Source: Rhytidiadelphus loreus (taxonomy: Eukaryota > Streptophyta > Bryopsida > Hypnales > Hylocomiaceae). Taken from it: DNA of 64,000 nt. A program made the position numbers and the translations under genes. Positions 1-10,073 of the stretch are shown here, piece by piece. Each line of letters begins with the position of its first letter. The first letter of the stretch is position 1. The stretch covers positions 85,325,447 to 85,389,446 of the forward strand of contig OX344761.1 of NCBI GenBank assembly GCA_947034895.1, written 5' to 3'. The notes under the pieces were generated by a model. The model had not been told where the DNA came from, made no database searches, and saw nothing but the letters and a program-made list of their open reading frames with translations.

Positions 1-2
1 GA

Positions 3-514
3 AACCAACTACAATCATATGTGTTCACTCACAATAAAGAATTCCATGAAGCAAAGTCATCATCGTGTACAGAGAATGTGGACATGCACCTGAGCGACGT
101 AGTTGAATCGAAGAACAGACGTGCAGGACTTCGTGAGTGTGTGCGTACTTGGACAGGTAATCCATGGAAATCACTACTGCAGTTTATACATGCAGGTATG
201 CCATCAAGAAACCCCCCCGATTAATTGCATTTGATGACGTCAATCTTTTGATTAGATTTCTCAGTGGGCCCTGTCGAAGATTTCACTGATACTTCCTTAA
301 GTTCAAGCGCCATTCTTACTTACTGGACCCACCTCCATGCCATTAACTAGAAGCGGTGATTACTTTCTCAAATCTTCGTTTTTGGTTGATTGCAGTCCTA
401 CGAAGAAGCTGCCGCAAATCCCGGAAGGATAGCTACAGTGATCTGCAACAAAGTACGCAGCACTGCTCTTTTCATCTGCCACCTCATAGTACACGTAGGA
501 TCGACATTTGCTAA
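3..514 (+). CDS. 3' end of an unidentified gene (last two exons)
   Basis: Two open segments join in one frame: an exon at 3-195, open from the window edge, and a final exon at 396-514 ending in TAA. The donor after base 195 reads GCAG|GTATG and the acceptor before 396 reads TTGCAG; the junction is phase 1. The joined part gives about 103 residues. The end is basic and Ser/Arg-rich (SCRKSRKDSYSD, then STRRIDIC). I recognise no domain. An AATAAA-like sequence near 641 could serve polyadenylation. It could also be a spliced non-coding end, because no family match supports the reading frame. Confidence 0.4.
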
Positions 515-790
515 AGACTCCTGGTGTGAACAACCGCTACTTCATGCTTCTAACATCACCTGTAAGACTCACCTCTAACACCAAGTGTGAACAAACCATT
601 AGTATTCATTGCAAAGGGAAGGCTAATCCCCTTGCAATTTAGAATAAATGCTACATTTTAATAGGCTGTGTTCCTAATACTTTCCTCAGCATGTAATGTT
701 GTATTGACACTAGTAAGTGTGTATCATGTTCCCCATGTGAAATAATTGAAAATTGCAAAATGTGGCACAAAAATTTGCTTCAATACTATC
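515..790. other. Downstream flank of the first gene, no feature seen
   Basis: AT-rich sequence, probably the 3' UTR and downstream flank of the gene ending at 514. No reading frame or repeat was recognised. Confidence 0.4.
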
Positions 791-1759
791 TTAACCCTTC
801 ATCGCCTGAAGTCCAAACGAGGTCAAAAACAACGTTGCTTTTGAAGTGTTGTAAACTTAGATGTCGCTAAGTTATAGAAATCTTAACCGTACAATATTGT
901 AGTGAACATGTTGTAAATGACACAAAAAAAATTTGAAGCCATTTGACCGCTTGGATTGAAAGATTATAATGTTTTAGTGTTAAAAAAAGATGCTGAAATT
1001 CTCCAAAAAACACATTTGGAGGTGAAATTCGACTTCTAAACCTACTCAAATGAAAAAACTTGAGACTATAAAGTGATTCAAAATCAGCATATAAACACAT
1101 TGGTGAAAAAAATATCATTCAATTGACTCAATGTGTCTGCAAAACAGATTTGAAATGTCAAAAAATAGCATGAAAAGTTGCAAAAAACACCATGTAAGGC
1201 TAAACCTCCTCCACTAAAAAGCATCGCAGTCATTCATTACTTTTTGGATTCAAATGAAATTTTAGCCACACAAACTAGACTAGTATGCGCAACTTTTACA
1301 AATTTTTTTATTGAAAATGGACACTGTATGAAGAAGTTACAAGCCGCTGAATTACACTGTAATCCGAAAATGGCTAGATTTTAAATTTTGAATTGCTCTC
1401 AAACATTCAAAGAAGCTTGTATTGACATGAAAATTTTACCACAATAACTAGACTAAAAGGGAAACATAACCCAACAAATTTTATTTTAAACTAAAATTGT
1501 ATGAAGGAGATACCCCCCCCCCCAAAGTTTCAGCCATCAAATGCAGTTTGATGAATTCAAATTGAACTTGTGAACTTTGATTGGCTCCCATTTAATTTGT
1601 AAGTCTTGTATTGATCTGAAAATTTTACCACACAAACTAGAAGAGAGAGCGCAACTTTACCAACAAGTTTGATTGAATTCGGATATTGAATGCAAAAGTT
1701 ACAGCACTTTGAATTATACACGAGGACACTTTTCATCCCCTCAGGCGATGAAGGGTTAA
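791..1759. mobile_element. TTAA-flanked miniature transposon, piggyBac-like (family A)
   Basis: TTAA at 791-794 and at 1756-1759 bracket a 961-bp body. The body begins CCCTTCATCGCCTGA and ends with the exact reverse complement, a 15-bp perfect terminal inverted repeat. Duplicated TTAA next to an inverted repeat that starts with CCC is the hallmark of piggyBac-superfamily insertions. No transposase frame is present, so it would be non-autonomous. The interior shares the motif GACCGCTYRGATTG with the element at 48580-49513. The superfamily assignment is inference; the ends are directly visible. Confidence 0.7.
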
Positions 1760-2520
1760 GTGTGCAATCAATGGGTTGTTATATATTTTTCATTCATTTA
1801 TGACTTGGTGTGGTTCCATTAATTTTTGAGTACCACTTAATCTATTTTATTATTTTGCTCTCCAAAACATGTTCTCCATATAAGGTCTCTTACTATCCCA
1901 TGCATCTAATTTTTTGTTTTTTTCTCTGGCAGTGTTTTGCCAAGTGTGATGGATTTGGGTCTAAGCTTATGTGGCCACATCACTCCAAATATTCTCATGT
2001 GAATTGATGACCACAAAGGGCTTATTGCCCCCCACCCCACAAAAAAGAAAAAGAAAAACACAAAAAAAGAAACCCATTTGTTTCAACAAAAACAAATTGG
2101 ACGGGGCATAGTAAGGTGTGTAGTTTGCCGACCCACCTGCCTCATACACATGTCTTCCAATGATCTCCACTGAGGTACGATACAAGGTTCACAAAATTGT
2201 GCCTTCCAAAATCATATCAAAGTTTCTCTTGTTTGCTTGTGTTGAAGCCTCGGTTGAAGCTCATCCATTCCCACCTAAATCGTACCAAGAATGCGACGGA
2301 CTGTGCGCGGCACACTCTGCCATTGAACTTTTTTCTTTCTCCAAAAAAAACAGCAAACTTTTTTTTTGGAGGGTGGTGGTTCAAAGTTCAAGCTCTCTAT
2401 TGGATTATATAGGATTTGAATCATATCTAGTGGTGCATCCAAGATTTAAAGACTTTGAATCTTGGGGACGTTCCATTTACACATTCAAATTGAACGTGAC
2501 CTATTGAATTAAAATAAATA
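1760..2520. other. AT-rich spacer, nothing recognised
   Basis: Low-complexity A- and T-rich sequence with short chance reading frames. No coding signature or repeat ends were recognised. Confidence 0.4.
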
Positions 2521-2599
2521 AATAAATAGAGCTCACATTAATCCTATTTTTGGACCGTATTTCCCACGTATTAACGCGTGTGCAATCAAATACACACAA

Positions 2600-3120
2600 T
2601 GCACACCCTTGAAAATATCTGGTGCACCCTCTAAACTTATTATTTGTCACGGTCACTCATCAGTGGTGCAAGTCACACTCCTGGTCACACTAAGCTTACT
2701 TCCAATTCTGTGCTTTGCTGAAGCCAATGGTGGTGACTGACCCCATGACAACTTATTATTGTCTTGGAGAGGAGTACTAACCATGACACTAACTTCATGA
2801 GTGAGCTTGCTCCCTTGCTCAATTCATGTGCGTGCGTCACTTACATGCAATGAGTCCATATTACTTATTTCCACGGACAAGGTCGCACTCCAAGTGATAT
2901 GGACTACGTAATGTGAAAGTAAGGTAGAGCCTTCACTATGGTAAGAACTTATCACAAGGAGCGTGTTTTTTGTGACACAAGCATGTTAAGCAAACACACC
3001 GCAAGGGTTTTCCGTGAGGAGGAGAGACTGATTTCACGCTAGGTAAAGAACTTGCTTACTCCCACCAGGTATCGAAACCGCAACCACGCCATTCAATTTG
3101 GGTACCTCACCACCATCACC
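2600..3120 (-). mobile_element. Possible tRNA-derived SINE (minus strand)
   Basis: Read on the minus strand, 3116-3100 resembles an RNA polymerase III A box (TGGTGGTGAGG) and 3081-3068 a B box (GCGGTTTCGATACC), spaced as in a tRNA. The B box runs into CTGGTGGGAG, a common start of plant SINE bodies. The body continues towards about 2600, but its 3' end is not defined. The A box is imperfect, so this is a tentative call. Confidence 0.4.
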
Positions 3121-3249
3121 CAGTAGTTTAGGGTCATCTCGGACCATCTACCGTTTGTTTTCATAACGAGATTCATCAATCTACTTTCACGGTAATTGAT
3201 ATTGCTTTAATATAGCTTCACTTATTATTAGGCAGTTAGTTACTGCACA

Positions 3250-3502
3250 CTCTGTCAAAGTCGGGGTGAACTGGCCTCCTCACTTGTCCCCCCAAGTCAA
3301 TCCAAGGGGGGCAAGTATAAAAAAGACCCCCTATTTTGTGCCCCAAAAATGTATGCTCTACATCTCTCCCAGCTAATTTGGGGCCTCTGAATGCAAATAT
3401 GAATTCAAAATTTGCAAATTTTATCATGCGTGGGAAATAAAAAAAATTCAGGGTTTAGGGTAGGGGACGAGCGAGGGGTCAGTTCACCCCGGCCTCTGTC
3501 AA
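3250..3502. mobile_element. MULE-type miniature element with 9-bp target duplication
   Basis: A 9-bp direct repeat CTCTGTCAA lies at 3250-3258 and 3494-3502. Between them is a 235-bp body with ends GTCGGGGTGAACTGGCC and, as reverse complement, GCCGGGGTGAACTGACC, aligned with a one-base offset. Nine-bp duplications are typical of Mutator-like elements. A diverged copy with the same interior (the 'atttggggc' and 'aaattca' stretches) lies at about 13945-14205. Confidence 0.55.
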
Positions 3503-3763
3503 CACCAACCCCAGTTGTGTGAAGGATTCAGGATTCAGGATTCCCTGGAATCTGAATTCTGAAAGTTGATGTACCAACCCAAAAGCATGACTGACTTCCC
3601 CTGTACTGTACTGTACAGTCCCACTATCTTAACTACAAAATACTGTTCCCCTCTGCCCCTGCATCCTGCACTGTACAGTCCACAGCACAGTTCAAGTTGG
3701 TCTCTGCATAAGCAGTCAGAGCCCGTTGCCATTGGAAATCGAACTCGGAACTAAGCTTAGAAG

Positions 3764-3920
3764 GTCCATCCAGGTTGACCACGGACCACGGGCAGAGAGC
3801 TCAATTTCTTTTGGAAATCTTGGCCTCAGGTACATTTTTCACAGGCCCATCCAGGTTGACCACGGGCAGAGAGCTCAAATTTGTTGGAAATCTTGGCCTC
3901 AGGTACATTTTTCGCAGCGG
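3764..3920. repeat. Two-copy tandem duplication (about 80 bp)
   Basis: The segment beginning CCATCCAGGTTGACCACG at about 3766 recurs at about 3847. Both copies continue through GGGCAGAGAGCTCAA to GGTACATTTTTC. The open frames across this stretch result from the duplication and do not look coding. Confidence 0.75.
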
Positions 3921-4589
3921 AGGGTCCAGAAGGTTCAGCCCTCGACCCCAGGCAATGGCAACAGGCTCTCAGTCTCCCCATTTTATCATCTTACTTTTGT
4001 TCTACTTCCCAAGAGCTCACTCTTCATTAACTTACTGTTGTTACTTCCATTATCATTTAACTTACAGCACCAAAAAAACCCAGTGAACACGCAGATTATG
4101 CCACCCAGCAAATCCAAAACCCACCCACCCACAAACCATGTCATGAAGTGAGGCAGAGGTCTCATGATTAAGTTGATGGACCCAACAAGCACAATAATGA
4201 AAAAGGTAATTGTCGTGTTCAAATTTATTACACTAAAATGATACATTAAAAGCAGGGGTTGTTAGGTGGGGGGTGGAGAAGTGGCTAAGTGTCAACATAC
4301 AAGAAAATGATGCGGTCAAATATTTTAGTATTCATCTATATTTAGGATAGAATTATCTTTTCATCTACATATATTTGGATGAGTTTCATTTAAAATTTAC
4401 AATTTCATCTTAATGATTTTCAAAAAATGAAACAAATTTTATGGTCAATTTTTCTTCATCATCATCCAATTTTTCTTCAAGATGTGGTTGGTGCTCCCCA
4501 ATTATTTTTGGTGCTTTTAGGTATTAAAATGCCTAAAAAAACACTAAGTAAAAACTGACCAAATTCATGCTTTAATTATTGGATGCAGT

Positions 4590-4792
4590 ACCGTCCATGG
4601 AGGATCCAAGGAGCGCACCAAGCGACGCAAGTGACGCACCGGCCTGACTGACCCGACTCAGCAAAGTCCCCCAGGGGATCGAGGAGAACCTATCGTGGGA
4701 ACTAAGGGAACAAACATGGGAACGGCTCAAAGGGGCGACATAACAAAGGGGCGATAAAAACAAAGGGGGCGACAATAACAAACGGGCGATAT
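4590..4792. repeat. GC-rich island with 16-18 bp tandem repeat
   Basis: A sharply GC-rich block in AT-rich spacer, carrying several GGGAAC motifs. At about 4728-4792 it contains four imperfect units of the form ACAAAGGGGCGATAA. It resembles in style the islands at 5605-5865, 8190-8430 and 47470-47745. No gene is recognised. Confidence 0.5.
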
Positions 4793-4959
4793 GTGAATTT
4801 TTGTGGCAAATTTGGTAGAAACTCTACGTCTCCTGCTGAAAAGAAATATAAAATTTTGAAATAAAATCTAGAGAAAAACACTACTCTAGATCAAAGTTTT
4901 TCTTTTTTTTTGCAAAATTTGGAATTGGATCCTTAAACTCTAATTAAAGTGATACGGAG

Positions 4960-5190
4960 TGCACACCTACAATCACTATTGTTTAATATGGAACATTTAC
5001 GTTTTAGACTAACAAGTGACAATACAACCTAGATGTTGATTACACAAAATGTACATAAAATGACAACATAAGAGCCTATGTATATTGATTATAAGTGTTC
5101 TTTTAAATATGGTATTTTATAATTTTATAATTTATTGATTACAATGTCAAAAAAGAATGCATACTAAAGTGCATTGGAATGAATCCTAAA
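4960..5190 (+). repeat. Dispersed repeat R1, copy 1
   Basis: One of at least four related copies in the window: here, 19060-19275 (minus), 21785-21985 (plus) and 24735-24855 (minus), plus a fragment near 29625-29690. Shared landmarks are a 'tgttgattacacaa' segment and the end 'gcatRctaaagtgcattggaat'. The other copies lie in introns. Superfamily unknown. Confidence 0.55.
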
Positions 5191-5496
5191 AAATATATCT
5201 TGAAATATTGATTCTTTTGTTATGACCTAGAATCCATTATAGTTTTTTGCATTTTTCTTTTAGGTAGGCTTTTGTAGAGTTGAGAATAAAAGATTCAAAT
5301 ATACAATGTTTTTTGGGTTGCACAAAATGTAATTGTTTGATTATAGGAACAAAATTACTAGATAGGACATAATTATGTATCCACTTATCCAAAATTGATG
5401 GAATTTGGTTTGCATTCAATCCTTGTGTGCATCTATGAGAAAGATTTCAACTGTATAGTCAAAAGTTGGCATTGCAATTGTCTACCCAATATTGTT

Positions 5497-6932
5497 TTAA
5501 CCCCTAAAGGACCAAGTGTTTGTTTAATCTTGAGTAGGTTCCTACATAATAAATTTTGGTCAGATGTTCATACATCAAAGGAGTTTTTGGACCTTTGGAG
5601 GGCCGTTTCAAGCAGCTGCGGGGGAACTGTCCCCCTGCAGTTTTCGGGGAACGGCTGTTCCTGATAAAAAAATAAAAAAAAATTTTACTCTTGAAATGCA
5701 AAAAAAACAGAAAAAAAAATTCATTTGAAAATTCATTTGAAAAAAAATTTATTTTTTTCCGACGTGGAAGTCGCCATTCCACGTCTGCAAGCTGCTACGG
5801 CCCCCTGCGAACCAGTTCCCGTAGTCTGGGAACTCACAGTCCTCCGGGGGGCTGAAATCTCCTCTAATGAAATTTTGATACAAGATGGGAACATTCACTC
5901 TCTTTAGGGAAATTTTAAAAGTTTCAATTAGATGCTCACATCAAAAGTTATGGTGTCCAAATAAATTTGGGCAATTTGGACATCTTTTATGAAAAACCTC
6001 ATCAGTTTTTGAAATTTGGCATGCATGTCACTAATAAAATATGGAATATAATTATAAAAATGAATAAAAAATAAAGTTCTCAAATTACATTCTACCAAGG
6101 GTTTTTTTTCATTTTTGAAGAAGTGCCATAATGGCAATATAAAATGTTCTAGTGGTGCTCCAAATTGCAACATTCATCCACTTATTGGATGTATAATATG
6201 GTATTCATCCACAATTAGGCGATTTCATCTAATATTCTTTTAAATTTCAAAGTTGTTTGGCGATTTCATCCAATTTTTTTGGCATTTTTTATATCCTTTT
6301 TTAGCCAGATTTTTTTTCTGGTGCAATTTGGCACTAGAAAGCCAAAAAAAAAAGCCTTGCATTCTACGAAGAGTCAAATTGAGGCAGTTTTGAGAAAAAA
6401 AACATTTTCTTATAACTTTAGGCCCTATTATCTTGCAATCAACAAAGTCAAAGTTTTGAAAATTTTCCCACATATTCAAAAAGTTTGTCCCTAACATTTT
6501 GACATTTGGAATTCAAATAAAAAATTTCCTCACTGCACAAGAAATCATCAAAAATGACTCTCGAGAAATGACTAGGATATTGTCAATTCATTTAACTTCT
6601 TTGCATTGCAAGGAGGTTTAGAATAAGCTAAACTCCATATTTTTTTCTCAATTGTAGAAAGATCTTTTTTTTCAAGAGGGCTCAAAGTCTACAAAATTAG
6701 TTTTAGGAATGTAAAAAAGTTATTTTTTCCACTTCAAATGTTATAATCTTTTAATCCACATTGTTAAGTGGGTTGAAAATTTTCTAACACATTTTCATAA
6801 TAGTCTACTAAACTTTGGTATCGTCAAAGCTAGAAAAAAAAAGATTTTTATTTTCAATTGAAGACAATGCACTAAAAATGGTAATTTTTGACAATTTTTC
6901 TTAGAAAACACCTCCATTCCTTTAGGGATTAA
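5497..6932. mobile_element. Candidate larger TTAA-flanked element with a GC-rich core
   Basis: The left end TTAACCCCTAAAGGA (5497-5511) and the right end, read as reverse complement, TTAATCCCTAAAGGA (6932-6918), match at 14 of 15 positions. The 1.4-kb interior includes the GC-rich hairpin island at 5605-5865. Both ends belong to the same end-type as 48580-49513, so pairing ends of two separate elements by chance is possible. Confidence 0.4.
5605..5865. repeat. GC-rich hairpin island around an A/T core
   Basis: Two GC-rich arms flank an A/T-only core at about 5665-5755. The arms hold GGGGGAACTGTCCCCC, GACGTGGAA paired with TTCCACGTC, and GTTCCC paired with GGGAAC. The segment AGGGCCGTTTCA at about 5597 and CTGAAATCTCCTCTAATG at about 5850 recur, in the opposite and the same sense respectively, at the 47470-47770 island. 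The two islands are therefore related. Confidence 0.5.
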
Positions 6933-8185
6933 ATCCAAAATATGTCCTTCATTGCCCTCAATCTTTAAGTGGTATAGTGTAACCATTAATATTGTTTTCA
7001 AATTAAAACAAGAATGGCATGACCATGAGGCTATGTCCTAACAAAACATCAATATTAGTTCATTGATAATGGAGAAAATAGACAAAGAATGCATTAAATC
7101 AATGATACCCAAGAAAAATTAAAAATTAAAAATATTTGAGTTCTTTAAAATATTAAATATTAAAAAGAAATCATCCTCCCATCTAAAGATTCATAGAGGG
7201 AGAGGGGTTTTGACTAGTTGGTTCTTGCCTCTAACCAAATTCTAATTGAGTTGTGCAATGTGAATGTCATTGTAGACAAGATTTGAAAACTTGGATGTAG
7301 AAACCATAGTTGATGCAAGAGTCGATGCCATAGTTTGTATTCAAAGGATAAATTCAACAAACAAAAACAAAGTCCATTGCAATGCAACAATACCAAAAAG
7401 GTTTTTTGAAATTACAAGGTATCATTGTGAAATCATTTGAATGTCAATGATATTTAGCGACGCGAATGAATGCATGAAAAATGGTACAAATGAAAACATA
7501 GCAAAACCATAATAAATGAAATCATGACACAATTTGCATTTACTTGAATAGGTTGAGGAGTGTTAATCAAAAAATATACTCCGTAACAATCCTTAAGTGC
7601 TTCAATGTCCAATTTTTGGACAATGAACAAATTCATATTCTTGTTTCTTTCTTGTTGGTGCTTGGATGAAAGTTATCCTAATTTGTGGAGATACTTTATC
7701 AAGTTCTTGTCCTATTTAATAGTTGAATTTGGTGTTAGTAGAGTACATATTTTTCTTAAATTACAAATGTGGAAGTATGTCAAATGGTTGACCAAGCTAA
7801 AATTGCATTGATTCTAGTTCAAAACTAGATTTGCAAAAATGAGGTCATATATTTAGAGAACACAAAAATTTCAAAAAATCACCATGTGAAGAGAACCTCT
7901 TTTCAAATCCATTCCAATAGTTTTTACTCAGAAAATGATAATATTTTGTTTGTAATTGAATTTAGAAGGAATTTTAAATTTTCCTTTCAAAATTTATAAA
8001 AATATATTGGTGATAGCATTGGTGAATCTAACTGTACGGATGGAATCTGAAACTCAAAATCTACAACTTTTATTCATAATTAAATTCCAAAAAATTACTG
8101 AAATGGATGAGAAACATTGGATGTAGATTTTCATAATAGAATAATGGGCAAATGGGCAAAATCAATATTGTGGCTATTCATTCCC
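6933..8185. other. AT-rich spacer, nothing recognised
   Basis: AT-rich sequence with only short chance frames. No gene, terminal repeats or RNA gene were recognised. Confidence 0.4.
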
Positions 8186-8189
8186 AGAC

Positions 8190-8430
8190 AAGCGACTGAC
8201 AAGCGACCCGTCAAAAGTCCGCCTGTCCGCCAGTCCGCCAGGGAACCCAACGAACGAACGGGGAACTCCCATGGAGAACGTAGGGAACACGGAAGCAAAT
8301 AGCCTCGGCGGACGCACCGCCACGGCAAAGGGCGGCGCGGCGTAGGGCGGCGGTTCGTGTCCTCGTAGCCAGAAGACGCCTCTCGTCGCCCGCCAGTGAA
8401 CCATCGTGTGGAAATCTGGTCTCCCGGGTC
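8190..8430. repeat. GC-rich island with GTTCCC/GGGAAC motifs
   Basis: A block of high GC with repeated GGGAAC and CGAACGAACG, ending about 200 bp upstream of the likely DRE2 transcription start. Open frames of 76 and 104 codons on the minus strand overlap each other and reflect GC content. It could be promoter-proximal CpG-rich DNA instead of a repeat, but its motif content matches the other islands. Confidence 0.4.
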
Positions 8431-8516
8431 CAGATTGCCGCTCACGACCTCTTTCTCAGTCGATCACTGTTGCAATCCAAACTTTCCAGCAGTGGTATAA
8501 CCAAAATTTCTTACGA

Positions 8517-8562
8517 ATTTTGCGAAATTTTGCGAAATTTTGCGAAATTTTGCGAAATTTTG
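8517..8562. repeat. 10-bp tandem repeat TGCGAAATTT
   Basis: Four exact units of TGCGAAATTT at 8521-8560, with a partial unit on each side. It lies just upstream of the likely DRE2 5' leader. Confidence 0.9.
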
Positions 8563-8599
8563 TCAGTTTCTAGGGTTGTTTCCAGCGAAGTTCACAGTA

Positions 8600-10013
8600 T
8601 CCTGCCTTGCTCACCACTAATCACAAGGTTAATTACCTCTCTCACAACACTTTGTTGCTGCGTAATCTGTCCGTGATTCTCTCTGGGTCCCATGTGGAAT
8701 AGCAAACGTGGGAGATTCAGTACACAGAGCTTTTACTTCCATTAGAGCCGCGCAGGCAGGCAGGCAGGCTAGGGCAGCAGCCCTACTTATGCTCAGATTG
8801 GGATTCATTTGGTTGCAGTCCCTGGAGAGCGAGTTTGTTGGAAGATTAGCGCCTGTTTGATTGATTTGTATGTGAACAGATTTTTTCTCTGGGCTTTTGC
8901 GTATCAAGCAAGGGTAAGTATGGTGTTGTTACATGGCGCCGCTTCATGGGGTTACTGAACTTCAGGGTGTTAATCTTTCGTTTCTTGCTAATACCGTCTT
9001 TTTGTCCTTACGGTTCGGGTGTTTGGGATACAAGGTTTGTAGCTGAGGTGGAGTTGAAATTTGAGAAGGATGTAGTATGTGTTGCTTTGCGAAGGCTGAG
9101 TTCTTTGCTTAACTGGTGTTTTTTTCACTTTGGTTTTGTCGCTGTGTGACTCGCCACCGTTGCGCTATATTTTTCAGTGCGCTTTGGATTTAGTTTCGTC
9201 ACAACACGTGGTTTGGTAAATAGTTGCGGGGTCATCTAACCGTTTGCATTAAACCCTGCGGGATTTTTTTCTTGCTTGCGTCCCTTCTTCCTTGCATCCC
9301 TTTTGTCTCAGTCAGAGTGTTGTCACAGTTTCCTTTGTTGAAGAGGAGTGTTAGATTGTGAGGAGAGGCGAGAGTAAGAGACTGCAGTTGCATGTCGAGT
9401 GTTGAATTCGTAATTGCTTACAAAGGTGTGTGTGACCTTGGTTTTCATCACTCCAGGTTCGGGGTTGGCACTTCTTTTTATTGAACTGTTTACTCCAGCA
9501 GTCCGTGTGGTGTTTCGTAATCCAATTCTATTTTATTGAAGGTTTAGGGAGCGGTAGTAGACTGTTAGGTTCTTTTGGTAAGCAGAAATTGTACGAGGTT
9601 TTGTGTCATTTGATGTCTTCGTAATGCACATGCTTGCATCAACGTCGTTGACTCTCGTGGTAGTTAGTTTAGTGCTTCCTGGACTTGCATTACGTTTCTA
9701 GTGGTCTCTGTTCGAGGTTCTGGCATCCAGTAACATATACCAGATTCGGCGTTATCTTGACGTACATTTTCCCTTTATTCTATCCGGCAACAGGCTTTAG
9801 GGTTTGCATTGTTCTATGAGTGGCCAACCTGCTTTTCTTATGAAGCAGACTGTGTTCGGTGTAAAGTCAGGTGCCAAACGAGCTGCTAGAGGGTTTTGTG
9901 TGAATGCAAAGAAGTGTTTTCCTGTCGTCTTTAGCTATCAGAGTGTAACTCGAAACGTGTTTGCTGGTGCTCAGTGCTTTAGTGCTTGACTCCCCTTACT
10001 TTCATGTTTTCAG
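8600..10013 (+). promoter_or_regulatory. DRE2 promoter and 5' leader with a leader intron
   Basis: The non-repeated sequence from about 8600 probably holds the promoter and first non-coding exon. A strong donor AAGG|GTAAGTATG at about 8911 and an acceptor TTTTCAG at 10013 define a leader intron of about 1.1 kb. The second leader part runs 10014-10073 into the start codon. No TATA box was recognised. Transcript ends are inferred. Confidence 0.5.
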
Positions 10014-10073
10014 GTTCCCATTTCGAAATCAGTCGCCGAAGGTAGAGGTCACCGGGCTCTGCAGCTGCAAGAG

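Noticed and set aside
3726..4151. 141-codon plus-strand frame
   Set aside because: It runs through the two-copy tandem duplication at 3764-3920 and changes to low-complexity sequence; the repeated peptide is explained by the DNA repeat.
8131..8445. 104- and 76-codon minus-strand frames in a GC-rich block
   Set aside because: Two overlapping frames are open at once because of GC content; no recognisable product.
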